From Flavobacteriales bacterium (lineage in GTDB: Bacteria; Bacteroidota; Bacteroidia; Flavobacteriales_C; GCA-002722245): 64,000 nucleotides of DNA. The DNA is taken from the NCBI GenBank assembly GCA_023251075.1, contig JAHEZM010000015.1, positions 19,961 through 83,960 on the forward strand, in the 5' to 3' direction. Shown here one piece after another: positions 26,273-36,605 of this stretch. Positions within the stretch are counted from its first letter, which is position 1, and every line of letters begins with the position of its first letter. The notes under the pieces are model-generated. The model did not search any database and was not told the DNA's origin. It saw only the letters and a list, made by a program, of their open reading frames with translations. A program made the position numbers and the translations under genes.

Positions 26273-28203
26273 TAGCCAGCGGCTTGAATTGAATTCGACT
26301 TGTTTACGGCCTTTTTCGCATTTAGATATATACTCTCTGTATCGAAACTACATTCTTTATACAATTCTTGTTGAGAGCCATGATCTACAAATCTATCAGG
26401 AATACCTAACCTTATTACGTTTGCACTATAACCATGATCGGCCATAAATTCAACAACAGCGCTTCCCATTCCACCCATTAAACAAGCATCTTCTACAGTA
26501 ATAACTGTTTTAAATTTGGTAAAAACTTCATGCAAAATCATCTCATCAATAGGTTTTGCAAAACGCATGTCGTAATGTGCCGCAGAAATATTATCAGCTT
26601 CTAATTTAGCACAAGCCTCTGTAGCGAAATTACCCACCGGACCAATCGTTAAAATAGCCAGATCATCTCCATGAATCATTTTTCTACCAGTACCAATAGT
26701 GATTGCTTTCATTGGTGTTTTCCAGTCAATCATTACCCCTTCGCCTCTTGGGTAACGAATAGAAAAGGGACCATTTACACCTTGTTGAGCAGTAAACATT
26801 AAATTCCTTAATTCTGCTTCATTCATGGGTGAAGAAACAATCATGTTAGGAATACATCTTAAGTATGCTATATCAAAAGCACCGTGATGCGTTGCACCAT
26901 CGGCACCGGCAAAACCAGCTCTGTCTAAACAAAAAACAACAGGTAATTTCTGCAAAGCCACATCATGAATAATTTGATCATAGGCTCTTTGCATGAAAGA
27001 GGAATAGATGTTACAAAAAGGAATCAATCCTTCTGCCGCCAATCCGGCAGAGAAAGTAACCGCATGTTGTTCAGCAATACCCACATCGAAAGCTCTATCG
27101 GGCATGGCATTCATCATAATATTCAGTGAACTACCTGATGGCATTGCGGGAGTGATTCCCATTATTTTTGAATTTTTTTCTGCCAACTCAACTATGGTAT
27201 GACCAAAAACATCTTGATACTTGGGTGCTTGAGGAGATTGCGGAGTTACCTTAATGATTTCCCCGGTATCTTTATTGAAAACTCCTGGTGAATGCCAGGT
27301 AGTTTGATCACCAAATTCAGAATGAACGAAGCCTTTTCCTTTTTTGGTTAATACGTGTAATATTTTCGGACCGGGAATACCCTTTAAATCCTTCAATACT
27401 TTGGCCAAATACATTACATCGTGTCCGTCAACCGGTCCGAAATAACGGAATTTCAACGATTCGAAATAATTACTTTTTGTAAGTAAAGTTGACTTAATAC
27501 CATTCTCTATTTTTTGAGCGATGGCTTGAGCATTAGGACCGAACTTGCTTATTTTCCCTAGCAAATGCCACAATTCATCTTTTACTTTATTGTAAGTATG
27601 AGAAGTTGTAATATCGGTAAGGTATTCTTTAAGAGCACCCACATTAGGGTCAATCGACATACAATTGTCGTTGAGTATTACTAAAATATTAGAATTAGCA
27701 ACACCGCCATGATTCAGCGCTTCGAAAGCCATACCACCTGTTAGGGCACCATCACCAATTACAGCGATATGCTGACGATCTTCTACTTTCTGGTAATGAG
27801 AGGCTACAGCCATACCCAATGCAGCAGAGATAGAAGTAGAGGAATGTCCTACTCCAAAAGTATCGTATTCACTTTCTGAGCGCTTAGGAAAACCGCTAAT
27901 CCCTTTGTATTTTCTATTGGTATGAAAAACATTTTTACGACCGGTAAGAATTTTATGTCCGTAGGCTTGATGGCCCACATCCCATACAATTCTATCATAA
28001 GGAGTATTGAAAACATAGTGCAGAGCCACAGTTAATTCAACAGTACCCAAGCTTGCACCAAAATGACCCCCTTTTACGGAAACAACATCGATAATAAACT
28101 GACGTAATTCATCACTTATCTGGGGCAACTGACTCTCTTTCAGTTCTCTCAAATCAAAAGGAAATTCAATATTATTCAGTAACTCTCCTGCCTTAAATTC
28201 CAT
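26272..28203 (-). CDS. dxs: 1-deoxy-D-xylulose-5-phosphate synthase
   Basis: This 643-residue thiamine-diphosphate enzyme starts the MEP isoprenoid pathway from pyruvate and glyceraldehyde 3-phosphate. It has HFGASLGTVELTVALHYVF, the TPP motif GDGALTGGMAFEALN...NDN, HVLTKKGKGF, and the transketolase-type C-terminal domains (DRAGFAGADGATHHGAFD). It has its own exact consensus promoter (28229-28258). Confidence 0.97.
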   Translation of the reverse strand: MEFKAGELLNNIEFPFDLRELKESQLPQISDELRQFIIDVVSVKGGHFGASLGTVELTVALHYVFNTPYDRIVWDVGHQAYGHKILTGRKNVFHTNRKYKGISGFPKRSESEYDTFGVGHSSTSISAALGMAVASHYQKVEDRQHIAVIGDGALTGGMAFEALNHGGVANSNILVILNDNCMSIDPNVGALKEYLTDITTSHTYNKVKDELWHLLGKISKFGPNAQAIAQKIENGIKSTLLTKSNYFESLKFRYFGPVDGHDVMYLAKVLKDLKGIPGPKILHVLTKKGKGFVHSEFGDQTTWHSPGVFNKDTGEIIKVTPQSPQAPKYQDVFGHTIVELAEKNSKIMGITPAMPSGSSLNIMMNAMPDRAFDVGIAEQHAVTFSAGLAAEGLIPFCNIYSSFMQRAYDQIIHDVALQKLPVVFCLDRAGFAGADGATHHGAFDIAYLRCIPNMIVSSPMNEAELRNLMFTAQQGVNGPFSIRYPRGEGVMIDWKTPMKAITIGTGRKMIHGDDLAILTIGPVGNFATEACAKLEADNISAAHYDMRFAKPIDEMILHEVFTKFKTVITVEDACLMGGMGSAVVEFMADHGYSANVIRLGIPDRFVDHGSQQELYKECSFDTESIYLNAKKAVNKSNSIQAAG

Positions 28204-28228
28204 GATACGGGGTTAACGTGATGCTCTG

Positions 28229-28258
28229 CAAAAATAGTATAAAACGTGGGGAAGTCAA
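28229..28258 (-). promoter_or_regulatory. Promoter for dxs
   Basis: Minus strand TTG, exactly 19 bp, TATTTTTG, matching the Bacteroidota consensus. The leader would be about 20-25 bases. Confidence 0.75.
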
Positions 28259-28262
28259 ACAA

Positions 28263-28291
28263 AAACCCCGATTCATTACAAATCGGGGTTT
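28263..28291 (-). terminator. Terminator of the RND efflux operon
   Basis: AAACCCCGATT pairs with AATCGGGGTTT; on the minus strand it is followed by TTTTTG. It separates the efflux operon from the dxs promoter that begins 5 bp further. Confidence 0.88.
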
Positions 28292-28309
28292 CCTTGAAAT
28301 AAGATTTAA

Positions 28310-31300
28310 CTAATTAATTTCAGCGGGTTTCTTTCTCCACCCCTTAATTCCTTCTTTCATTCTGTAAGCCAGGTAATACATGGCCGGAACTAGAATTAAA
28401 GTTAAGAAAGTAGCGAAGGCCAAACCAAAAATGATAGTCCACGCTAAAGGTCCCCAAAACGCAACACTGTCTCCACCAAAGTAAATATGTGGATTGAGTT
28501 CTGTAAACATGGTTACGAAATCAATGTTGAAACCAATTGCCAAAGGAATCATTCCTAATATAGTTGCCGTAGCAGTGAGGATTACCGGAGTCATACGAAT
28601 TTTACCTGCTTCAATTACCGCCTCTCTCACTGGTTGTCCTTCTTCCACTAAGATGTCAATGAATTCAACAAGCAAGATTCCATTCCGAACCACAATTCCA
28701 GCCAAAGCCACAATTCCAATCATAGTCATGATAATAGAGAAGTTCATTCCTGTAATGGCCAATCCTAAAAGGACCCCAATTATACTCAAGAAAATTTCTG
28801 AAATAATAATTACTGTTTTGCTAATCGAGTTAAACTGAATGATCAAAATAACCAAAATAATTCCAATTGAAATTAATAGGGCGGTTGACAGGAAGCCCAT
28901 TTGTTCTGCCTGTTCTTCTTGCTGACCGGTATAGCTGATTTCAACACCTTTTGGTGCTTTAAATCCAGAGGAAGCAGCTTGAATTTGCGCTATAATTTCA
29001 TTGGCATTGTACCCGTTCAAAACATTAGAACCTAAAGTAACGACACGTTTTTGGTTTTTACGTTTGATACCACCATAAGAAGTAGTGTATTGAATATCGG
29101 CAAAAGCAGACACAGGAACCTGACGGATCATACCCATTTTTGCCATATCGCGATAAGTCATTTTCATATTTGAAATAGCATCGATACTTTTTCTTTGATC
29201 ATCTTGATATCTCAACACAATTGGATAATCTTCGTTTGCATCTTTGAATCGGGAAATTTCTTTTCCAGAAATTGCTGTACGTAAATCAAGGCCAATCTGC
29301 CCACTTTTGATTCCCTCCCTGTTGGCTCTTTCACGATCTACAACAAAAGAAATTTCTGGCTTACTATTGATTAAATCCGTTTTCAATTCTTCAATTCCCG
29401 GAATATTTTGAGCTTCGAGATATTGCTTCAAAGAATTGGAAGCTGCCATCAAATCTTCAAAACGATCGCCACTGATTTCAATATTGATAGGCTTACCCAC
29501 CGGCGGGCCATTTTGCTCTTGAGCCACAGTAATTTCAGCACCAGGAATACCTTTTACGGCTTTTCTGATTTTATCCATGAAAACCGACGTTGAGTCACCA
29601 TTACGTTTTCCAAATTCAACAAAAGCAACACCTACTTTTCCTTTATGGGTTTGCGAACTAACATCAAATCTGTCTTCAGATGCACCTACAGCCACATTGG
29701 CCATTACCGATTGCACAATGTCCATATCTTTTTCCAAAACTTTCATCACTCTGCCTTCTACAATTTTAGTGATGGAGTCGGTATATTTAACATCTGTACC
29801 AATGGGAAGAGTAACATATACATAAATGAAATTTGGTTCGGCTGTTGGAAAGAATTCCACTTTTGGCTTACGCAAAACCATCAGGAAAATAGAAACAATT
29901 AACAAGGCAAAAGTTCCCCCCAATACTTTCCACGGACGACTTAGTGCCCATTCCAAAAATCTGGCATAACGCACCTGAATAGCCGGCCATGTTTTTTCCT
30001 GGAATTTTTTAATCATTCTCTCCAATACAAATTGGTAGATTAAATAAACCACCCACATCAGAATGATGAAATTTCCAATACCTCGTGCTCCATGTTCTTC
30101 TGAATCACTTCCCAAATCAATCAAATGAAACAGAACAGCAAACAGTATCATGAATATAGATACCAATTTGATTCTTCGTTTTCTTTTCACCTCATCTACC
30201 TCTCCATGAGGTTTCATAAAATCTACTGCAAATACGGGATTAATGATATATGCAACTAGTAAAGAAGCAGTTAATGTAATAATCAAAGTAATAGGTAAAT
30301 ATTTCATGAAACTACCCATCATACCCCCCCAAAAAGCAAGTGGGACGAAAGGAGCTAAAGTTGTTGCAGTACCCGAAAGAACAGGTAAAAAAACTTCGCC
30401 TGCGGCAAATTTTGCGGCTTGTTTGATAGGCATTTTTCCATTATCGTAAATACGGTGTGTATTCTCAATTACCACAATAGCGTCATCTACCACTATACCC
30501 AATCCTAATAAGAAAGCAAACAACACAATCATGTTCAATGAGTAACCAATTCCGCTTAAAACCAAAAAGGCAATAAACATAGAAAGAGGAACAGATAAAC
30601 CAACAAACATCGCATTGGTTGCACCCATGAAAAACATTAAAATAATAGTTACCAAAATGAATCCAATGATGATGGTATTAATCAAATCATGCAATGTAAT
30701 TCTGGTTTCTTTAGATTGGTCACCGGTGATATCTACTTTCAAATTTTCAGGAAACTCGTTGGCTTTCATTTCATCAACAATTTCACGAATTTCATCAGAA
30801 GATTTAATTAGGTTCTCCCCGCCTTTTTTTACAATATTTAAAGTGATCACATTTTTTCCATTGTGTCGACCATAACTTTCCTGATCTTTAAATCCGTCAA
30901 CCACATCAGCGATATCACGCAAATAAACTGGAGCACCTGTTTGAGAATTGATTATTAAGTTTCTCAATTTTTCAACGGTAGTAAAGTCGCCCATTAAACT
31001 CACTGAGCGGCTCATCCCATTTACAGTAATATTTCCGGCAGAAGCAGTTTTGTTTTCATAACCAACAGCCATCTCAATATCACCGAAAGAAACCTGAGCA
31101 GCTTGCATTTTATACATATTCACATTAATGAGAATTTGTCTATCCAATGCGCCCACCAAATCAACCCGTTTGATTTCTTTCATGCTTTCGATTTTGTCTT
31201 TCAAATCGTCGGCATATTTTTTCAACTGATTCAAATTATAATCTCCCGAAATATTCACGAATAAAATCGGCATTTCAGAAAACTCCATTTCCCTAACAGC

Positions 31301-31711
31301 AGGCGGAGCAATTATTTCAGAAGGATATGGAGGAAGATCACGTTGAGCTTCGTCCACTTTATCTTTTACTTTTTGTTTGGCTTTATCAACCTGTTCATCA
31401 GAATTAAATTCAACCATAATAACCGACATTCCTTGCACAGAACTACTGGTTATTTTTTTAACTCCCGATACTCCTTTCAGTTTCTTTTCAATGGGCTTAG
31501 TTACCAGGTTTTCAACGTTCTTTGGAGAAGCTCCCGGATAAATTGTGGCTACCGAAATAGTAGGTAATACGATATCGGGAAATTTCTCTTTTGGTAAAGC
31601 GTTGTAGGATAATATACCAGCTAGAGTAATAAAAATGGTGAGCAAATAAATGGCCGTTTTATTATCTATAGACCAGCTGGTAGGCCGGAATTCTTTCAAT
31701 TTCTTTTCCAT
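28310..31711 (-). CDS. RND-family efflux pump permease
   Basis: This 1133-residue inner-membrane protein has the AcrB/CusA-like layout: an N-terminal membrane helix, a periplasmic porter domain, helices around residues 340-530 including GLGIVVDDAIVVIENTHR, a second periplasmic domain and a C-terminal helix bundle. The central cytoplasmic section (about 505-590) holds an extra hydrophobic stretch and Lys/Arg-rich linkers. It acts with the adaptor and TolC encoded upstream, driven by proton influx. The substrate cannot be read from sequence; lipophilic drugs or metabolites are typical for this subclass. Confidence 0.93.
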   Translation of the reverse strand: MEKKLKEFRPTSWSIDNKTAIYLLTIFITLAGILSYNALPKEKFPDIVLPTISVATIYPGASPKNVENLVTKPIEKKLKGVSGVKKITSSSVQGMSVIMVEFNSDEQVDKAKQKVKDKVDEAQRDLPPYPSEIIAPPAVREMEFSEMPILFVNISGDYNLNQLKKYADDLKDKIESMKEIKRVDLVGALDRQILINVNMYKMQAAQVSFGDIEMAVGYENKTASAGNITVNGMSRSVSLMGDFTTVEKLRNLIINSQTGAPVYLRDIADVVDGFKDQESYGRHNGKNVITLNIVKKGGENLIKSSDEIREIVDEMKANEFPENLKVDITGDQSKETRITLHDLINTIIIGFILVTIILMFFMGATNAMFVGLSVPLSMFIAFLVLSGIGYSLNMIVLFAFLLGLGIVVDDAIVVIENTHRIYDNGKMPIKQAAKFAAGEVFLPVLSGTATTLAPFVPLAFWGGMMGSFMKYLPITLIITLTASLLVAYIINPVFAVDFMKPHGEVDEVKRKRRIKLVSIFMILFAVLFHLIDLGSDSEEHGARGIGNFIILMWVVYLIYQFVLERMIKKFQEKTWPAIQVRYARFLEWALSRPWKVLGGTFALLIVSIFLMVLRKPKVEFFPTAEPNFIYVYVTLPIGTDVKYTDSITKIVEGRVMKVLEKDMDIVQSVMANVAVGASEDRFDVSSQTHKGKVGVAFVEFGKRNGDSTSVFMDKIRKAVKGIPGAEITVAQEQNGPPVGKPINIEISGDRFEDLMAASNSLKQYLEAQNIPGIEELKTDLINSKPEISFVVDRERANREGIKSGQIGLDLRTAISGKEISRFKDANEDYPIVLRYQDDQRKSIDAISNMKMTYRDMAKMGMIRQVPVSAFADIQYTTSYGGIKRKNQKRVVTLGSNVLNGYNANEIIAQIQAASSGFKAPKGVEISYTGQQEEQAEQMGFLSTALLISIGIILVILIIQFNSISKTVIIISEIFLSIIGVLLGLAITGMNFSIIMTMIGIVALAGIVVRNGILLVEFIDILVEEGQPVREAVIEAGKIRMTPVILTATATILGMIPLAIGFNIDFVTMFTELNPHIYFGGDSVAFWGPLAWTIIFGLAFATFLTLILVPAMYYLAYRMKEGIKGWRKKPAEIN

Positions 31712-31736
31712 ATGGATATTTTATTATTGGATCGTT

Positions 31737-32846
31737 CTACAATTGGATTTCATCACCCTCATTTACATTTTGGTAACCTCTGGTGATAACCGTTTCACCT
31801 GTTGCAAGTCCTTTAAGAATTTCAGTGTTTCCGTTATAGCTTAAACCCACTTCAACCACTTTTTTCTTCACGATATTTTTTCCTTTTTCTTTTATGGCAA
31901 CAAGAACAAATGAACCTGATTCACTTTGTTGAACAACATCTGTTGGAACCACCATTGTTCCCTCCGATTTGTAATCTACTATTTTTAAAACGGCAATCAT
32001 GTTGGGGTGAAACTCTGCATTATCAGCAGTTAATTTTACCTCTACAGTAAATGTTCTAGATAAAGCATTAATCACTTTTGCAGCGTAAGTAACTTTAGCA
32101 TTTACTTCTTTTTTCAAATCAGGAAAATACAACACTACATCACCGCCAATTTTAATTTGTGAAGCGTATTTTTCTGGCACTTCACCTTTAACTTTTAAGG
32201 TTGAAAGATTTACCACCTGAAAGGCAGGATATCCAGGAGCAGTAGCTTGTCCCACTTTTGCATTTACCGCATCTACCACACCATTAATAGGTGATTCAAT
32301 TACCGCCATATCTCCTTGTTCTCTTAAGCTGGAAATTTGTTTTTCCAAAGTTTCCTTTTGTGTTTTAGCTTGTAGATATTGCATTTCACTACCAATCTTT
32401 TTATCCCAAAGCGTTTTTTGTTTTTCGTAAGCACTGGTAGCCAACTCTAATTGTTTTTTAAGCGCTTCAATTTGTTGCATGATTGCTTTATTGTTGGTTT
32501 CAGCCAAACGTTGCCCTTTGGTTACCATTTGTCCAACACTCACATAAATTGCCGATACCACACCAGGAGCTTGTGCGCTAACACCCACATTTTCCTCAGC
32601 ATCAACACTTCCTTGTACTTCAACATAATGTTGGAAAGTGCTTGCGGCCATCAAAGTAGTGCTTACCATTTTGCCTTTGGCTTCTTCTTTTTCACCTTTA
32701 GCTGCCAGTTCGTTTTCGATTTTTTTGATTTGAGAATTAATCTCTGCCAATTGTTTTTTCAGGTCTTCCAACTGAGCTTTTTTATCTACTTCTCCGCAGC
32801 CAGCCATCAAAACTGCTGCTAAGAAAAGGGTACTTAAATTTTTCAT
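31737..32846 (-). CDS. RND efflux periplasmic adaptor subunit (HlyD/MFP family)
   Basis: This 369-residue lipoprotein (lipobox LMAGCG, Cys about 17) has an N-terminal coiled-coil segment (about 22-55), a lipoyl-like half (GVVSAIYVSVGQMVTKGQ), an alpha-hairpin (about 115-180), the second lipoyl half (VIESPINGVVDAVNAKVGQ) and a beta-barrel with a C-terminal membrane-proximal domain. It links the pump to TolC. The order tetR-tolC-adaptor-pump with 9-28 bp gaps shows one operon. Confidence 0.93.
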   Translation of the reverse strand: MKNLSTLFLAAVLMAGCGEVDKKAQLEDLKKQLAEINSQIKKIENELAAKGEKEEAKGKMVSTTLMAASTFQHYVEVQGSVDAEENVGVSAQAPGVVSAIYVSVGQMVTKGQRLAETNNKAIMQQIEALKKQLELATSAYEKQKTLWDKKIGSEMQYLQAKTQKETLEKQISSLREQGDMAVIESPINGVVDAVNAKVGQATAPGYPAFQVVNLSTLKVKGEVPEKYASQIKIGGDVVLYFPDLKKEVNAKVTYAAKVINALSRTFTVEVKLTADNAEFHPNMIAVLKIVDYKSEGTMVVPTDVVQQSESGSFVLVAIKEKGKNIVKKKVVEVGLSYNGNTEILKGLATGETVITRGYQNVNEGDEIQL

Positions 32847-32873
32847 TCTTTTATAATTAAGGTTAGTTTATTT

Positions 32874-34196
32874 CTATTTTATTAGTCCTGCCGCTTTTTC
32901 AAAATCAATTTTTGCAATATGATATTGGTATAAAGCATCGTAATAAGACAATTGAGCTTGTTTCAAAGAAGTTTCGGCATCGATGACTTCTAAAATTGAC
33001 CCAACACCTTGTTCGTATTTTGTTTTAGAAACGGAGTAAACTTCTTCTGCTAAAGCAATATTATCTTTTTGCATGCTTAAGGTTAACAATGCATTTCTGA
33101 AAGAAGAGGTAGAAGATTGAATTTCTAAATCAATCACATTCTCCATCATCTTCATAGTGTTTTGTGTTTTGCTAACTTGAAGTTTGGCTTGTTGTTTCTT
33201 GAAATGCGTTTGGCCGCCATCCCAAATAGGCACAGTCATCCTAACGCCTACAATTCCTGTTGGATACCATTTTTGATCAAAATCGAAGAAATTAAATTTT
33301 GGTCTCATGGCGTTTTCACTATATGTACCATATGCTGCCAAACTTGGCATCCACATCAACTTTTGTCTTTTCAATTCCAATTCATTCAATTTTAATTGCA
33401 TTTCCAACATGGCATAATCTGAACGAAGTGAATAATCGAATTTACCTGTTGGAGAAAAATTGCCCGTTGTATCGCCCACCATTAAAGAATCGGAAAGAGT
33501 AATTTTTTCATTGATTACCATGCCCATTTGAAATTTCAGAAGGTATTCAGTTAACTCTACCAAACGAGCTACTTTTTCTTTTTCAGAAAGCAAATTGTTG
33601 TATCCAAGCGTTACGCGATCCACATCTAGTTTTTCCACAAAACCTGCGGCATTCAACTCTTTTGCGTTGTCTAAGAATTTCTTAACCCTTACCAATTGAA
33701 CATCAATAAATTTCGCCCGTTCTCTGCTTACCAAAACATTATAATAGGCTTTACTTACATTTACTGTAGTTTCAGTTTTAGATCTGTTTACATTTAATTG
33801 CGATAATTCTAAATAAGATTTAGAAGCCTGTAAAGCCACCACATAATCGCTGCTGAATATAAGTTGAGAAACACTGATTCCTGCTGAAGCATTGTATTGA
33901 ATACCAAATTGAACAGGTATAAATTGCCCGGCAGGCCCTCCAAAAGCTGAAGCAGGAATTAATGATGTAGGAATTTTCACATAATCTTGCCACTCCACCT
34001 TACCGCCAATTTGCGGCAAGCCCATACCTGTAATTTCCTTCTTTTTCATTTCAGCCATTTGCTGATCAAGAATCACATTCAAGTGATTGCCATTGTTGGC
34101 TAAAGCATAATCGACGGCTCCTTGCAAAGTGTATCCACTTTGTGCTTCAGCAACCACAAAAGCCGTGAGGAGCAACGAAGTAAAAATTGATTTCAT
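32874..34196 (-). CDS. TolC family outer-membrane efflux protein
   Basis: This 440-residue protein has a signal peptide (cleavage about AEAQS), then two internally related halves rich in long helices with beta-strand insertions, and an LLVIEVIDAETSLKQAQLSY-like C-terminal helix (here GSILEVIDAETSLKQAQ) typical of TolC/OEP proteins. It forms the exit channel for the RND pump encoded two genes downstream. Confidence 0.93.
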   Translation of the reverse strand: MKSIFTSLLLTAFVVAEAQSGYTLQGAVDYALANNGNHLNVILDQQMAEMKKKEITGMGLPQIGGKVEWQDYVKIPTSLIPASAFGGPAGQFIPVQFGIQYNASAGISVSQLIFSSDYVVALQASKSYLELSQLNVNRSKTETTVNVSKAYYNVLVSRERAKFIDVQLVRVKKFLDNAKELNAAGFVEKLDVDRVTLGYNNLLSEKEKVARLVELTEYLLKFQMGMVINEKITLSDSLMVGDTTGNFSPTGKFDYSLRSDYAMLEMQLKLNELELKRQKLMWMPSLAAYGTYSENAMRPKFNFFDFDQKWYPTGIVGVRMTVPIWDGGQTHFKKQQAKLQVSKTQNTMKMMENVIDLEIQSSTSSFRNALLTLSMQKDNIALAEEVYSVSKTKYEQGVGSILEVIDAETSLKQAQLSYYDALYQYHIAKIDFEKAAGLIK

Positions 34197-34205
34197 TAGG
34201 TTAGT

Positions 34206-34877
34206 TTAAGCGGTTAAAAATTCTTTTATAATATTTTGTTGGTAAGAACTAACTCCTGGCTCAGGTCTGTTGTCTTCCCAAAATTTCTTCATTTCCAACA
34301 AGCCTTTTTCAGTAGCTATGCCACATAAATGATATTTCACCATCTCTCTACATACATCTCCGAAATTATAAGTTGTAGGAGGAAAAACAGTTGGATCGAA
34401 AACCATATCGATTTTGTTGAGGTAGAGTTTAGCAATCACTTCTACATTAAAATCAGAACGGTAATACCCTTCGGAAATCCCTTTTTTAATATTGTCCACA
34501 ACATTGCTGTAGAGAAATCCAACTTTTGTAAAATCATTAAATTTTTTCCAGGCTTCTTTGTAATATTTAGCCAGATCCTGATGTAAAGAAGGGTGTATCA
34601 TTTTTAAATGCCCTACGTGATAACTACTCATTTCCCATAGTTCTTCAATGGCATTTAATTTCTTTTCCGTTATTCCTGTTAAAACTTTAATATCCAAATT
34701 TAATTTCCACTCCATTGATTTATCTACAAGTTCAGCTCTGTTCTTCACATATTTATAAAGTGTTTTCTTAGATACTTTTAATTCCCTCGACATGTCGTCC
34801 ATCGTAATTTTCTTGATCCCCTTTCTCATATAAACCTCTGTGGTTCTGCGATACAAATCAAATTCCTGACTATCCAT
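34206..34877 (-). CDS. TetR/AcrR family transcriptional regulator
   Basis: This 223-residue regulator starts MDSQEFDLYR and has the TetR helix-turn-helix TMDDMSRELKVSKKTLYKYVKNR near residues 25-50, followed by an all-helical ligand-binding domain. An upstream in-frame ATG would add 23 residues, but a promoter (34902-34932) lies within that stretch, so the shorter start is preferred. It begins the efflux operon, whose next gene tolC starts 9 bp after its stop, and presumably controls its own operon in response to a pump substrate. Confidence 0.88.
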   Translation of the reverse strand: MDSQEFDLYRRTTEVYMRKGIKKITMDDMSRELKVSKKTLYKYVKNRAELVDKSMEWKLNLDIKVLTGITEKKLNAIEELWEMSSYHVGHLKMIHPSLHQDLAKYYKEAWKKFNDFTKVGFLYSNVVDNIKKGISEGYYRSDFNVEVIAKLYLNKIDMVFDPTVFPPTTYNFGDVCREMVKYHLCGIATEKGLLEMKKFWEDNRPEPGVSSYQQNIIKEFLTA

Positions 34878-34901
34878 AATGTTATAATTTATTGTTGATG
34901 G

Positions 34902-34932
34902 CAAATGTAGATGATTTTCATCAGGAACACAA
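34902..34932 (-). promoter_or_regulatory. Promoter for the tetR-tolC-adaptor-RND operon
   Basis: Minus strand TTG, 20-bp spacer, TACATTTG. The leader to the ATG at 34877 would be about 17-20 bases. TetR autoregulation here is likely but no clear operator palindrome is visible. Confidence 0.6.
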
Positions 34933-35026
34933 TAAGTAAGAGCCAACGTTTCCGTGAAATGAAAAATAAAGGCGGTAAATGAACATAATAGGATGGTGAG
35001 CCACTCACATTTTTAACAGAATAAAA

Positions 35027-35056
35027 TTTAAAGCACTGGGTTATTTATTAAATTCG
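35027..35056 (+). promoter_or_regulatory. Candidate promoter for glyS, giving a leaderless mRNA
   Basis: TTT-N19-TAAATTCG, then CGCC and ATG. The -7 element is 4 bp from the start codon, the same spacing as at metG. Confidence 0.4.
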
Positions 35057-35060
35057 CGCC

Positions 35061-36605
35061 ATGGCAACCAATGAAGACAAACTAAAAAATATTATTTCAC
35101 ATGCAAAGGAATACGGATTTGTATTCCCATCGAGTGAAATTTACGATGGACTTAGCGCTGTTTACGACTATGGCCAATTAGGTTCAGAATTGAAATTCAA
35201 CATTAAAGAATATTGGTGGAAAGCAATGGTGCAAATGCACGATAATATTGTGGGAATTGACTCTGCAATATTTATGCATCCAACTACGTGGAAAGCATCG
35301 GGTCACGTAGATGCATTCAACGATCCATTGATCGACAATAAAGATTCTAAAAAAAGATACCGCGCCGATGTATTGATTGAAGAATACATTGAAAATAAAT
35401 TGAGAGCTAAAATTGAAAAGGAAGTTGAAAAAGCGAAAGAACGATTTGGCGCAGCTTTCGATGAAGCTCAATATTTATCTACCAATCCGCGAGTGGTGGA
35501 GTACCAAAAGAAAATCGATGAAATTAATGCCCGATTTAAGAAAGCATTAGAAGATTCGAATATGGATGAAATGAAACAAATTATTGTTGATTTGGAAATC
35601 GTTTGTCCTATTTCCGGAAGTAAAAACTGGACTGAAGTTCGTCAGTTCAACCTTATGTTTGCTACTGAAATTGGTTCTTTGGCGGAAGGGGCGAACAAAA
35701 TTTACTTACGACCAGAAACAGCTCAAGGTATTTTTGTGAACTACCTCAACGTTCAAAAAACAGGAAGAATGAAAATTCCCTTTGGAATTGCACAGATAGG
35801 AAAAGCTTTCAGGAATGAGATTGTAGCACGTCAGTTCATTTTCCGCATGCGTGAATTCGAACAAATGGAAATGCAGTTTTTCGTAAAACCAGGTGAACAA
35901 AAACACTGGTACGAATACTGGAAAACAGCTCGTTTGAAATGGCATCAGGCATTAGGTTTATCGAATGATAAATACAGATATCATGATCACCTGAAAACAG
36001 CGCACTATGCAGATGCTGCCTGTGATATTGAATTTGATTTCCCTATGGGATTCAAAGAATTAGAAGGAATACATTCGAGAACTAATTTCGATTTGAGTGC
36101 GCATCAGGAATATTCAAAAAAGAAATTACAATATTTCGATCCCGAATTGAATGAAAGCTATGTTCCATATGTAGTAGAAACTTCGGTGGGATTAGACAGA
36201 ATGTTCTTGTCTATTCTTTCATCGGCATACAAAGAAGAAACTTTAGAAGACGGTAGCACTCGTGTGGTATTGAGTTTACCTCCTTTTTTAGCACCTTACA
36301 AAGTAGCCATTTTACCATTAATGAGTAAAGATGGCTTGCCTGAAAAAGCTAAAGAAATAATGAATCAGTTGAAATTATCTTTCAATTGTCACTACGAAGA
36401 AAAACCCAATATTGGAATTCGTTATAGAAGACAAGATGCTTATGGTACGCCCTATTGTGTTACAATTGATCCGGAAACGTTAATAGACAATATGGTCACT
36501 ATTCGTGATCGTGATACGATGAAACAAGAAAGAGTGCCTATCGCACAATTGGAAAGTATCATTAGAGAAAAAGTAGATATCAGTACCGCGCTTAAAAAAT
36601 TATAA
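35061..36605 (+). CDS. glyS: Glycyl-tRNA synthetase, dimeric (alpha-2) type
   Basis: This 514-residue class II synthetase is the single-chain form used by eukaryotes, archaea and some bacteria, not the alpha/beta type. It has the class II motif 2 region (KAFRNEIVARQFIFRMREFEQME), motif 3 (VVETSVGLDRMF), and the C-terminal anticodon-binding domain (APYKVAILPLMSKDGLP). Its stop overlaps the tatC start (TAATG). Start is the ATG at 35061, preceded by an apparent promoter at only 4 bp. Confidence 0.96.
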   Translation: MATNEDKLKNIISHAKEYGFVFPSSEIYDGLSAVYDYGQLGSELKFNIKEYWWKAMVQMHDNIVGIDSAIFMHPTTWKASGHVDAFNDPLIDNKDSKKRYRADVLIEEYIENKLRAKIEKEVEKAKERFGAAFDEAQYLSTNPRVVEYQKKIDEINARFKKALEDSNMDEMKQIIVDLEIVCPISGSKNWTEVRQFNLMFATEIGSLAEGANKIYLRPETAQGIFVNYLNVQKTGRMKIPFGIAQIGKAFRNEIVARQFIFRMREFEQMEMQFFVKPGEQKHWYEYWKTARLKWHQALGLSNDKYRYHDHLKTAHYADAACDIEFDFPMGFKELEGIHSRTNFDLSAHQEYSKKKLQYFDPELNESYVPYVVETSVGLDRMFLSILSSAYKEETLEDGSTRVVLSLPPFLAPYKVAILPLMSKDGLPEKAKEIMNQLKLSFNCHYEEKPNIGIRYRRQDAYGTPYCVTIDPETLIDNMVTIRDRDTMKQERVPIAQLESIIREKVDISTALKKL

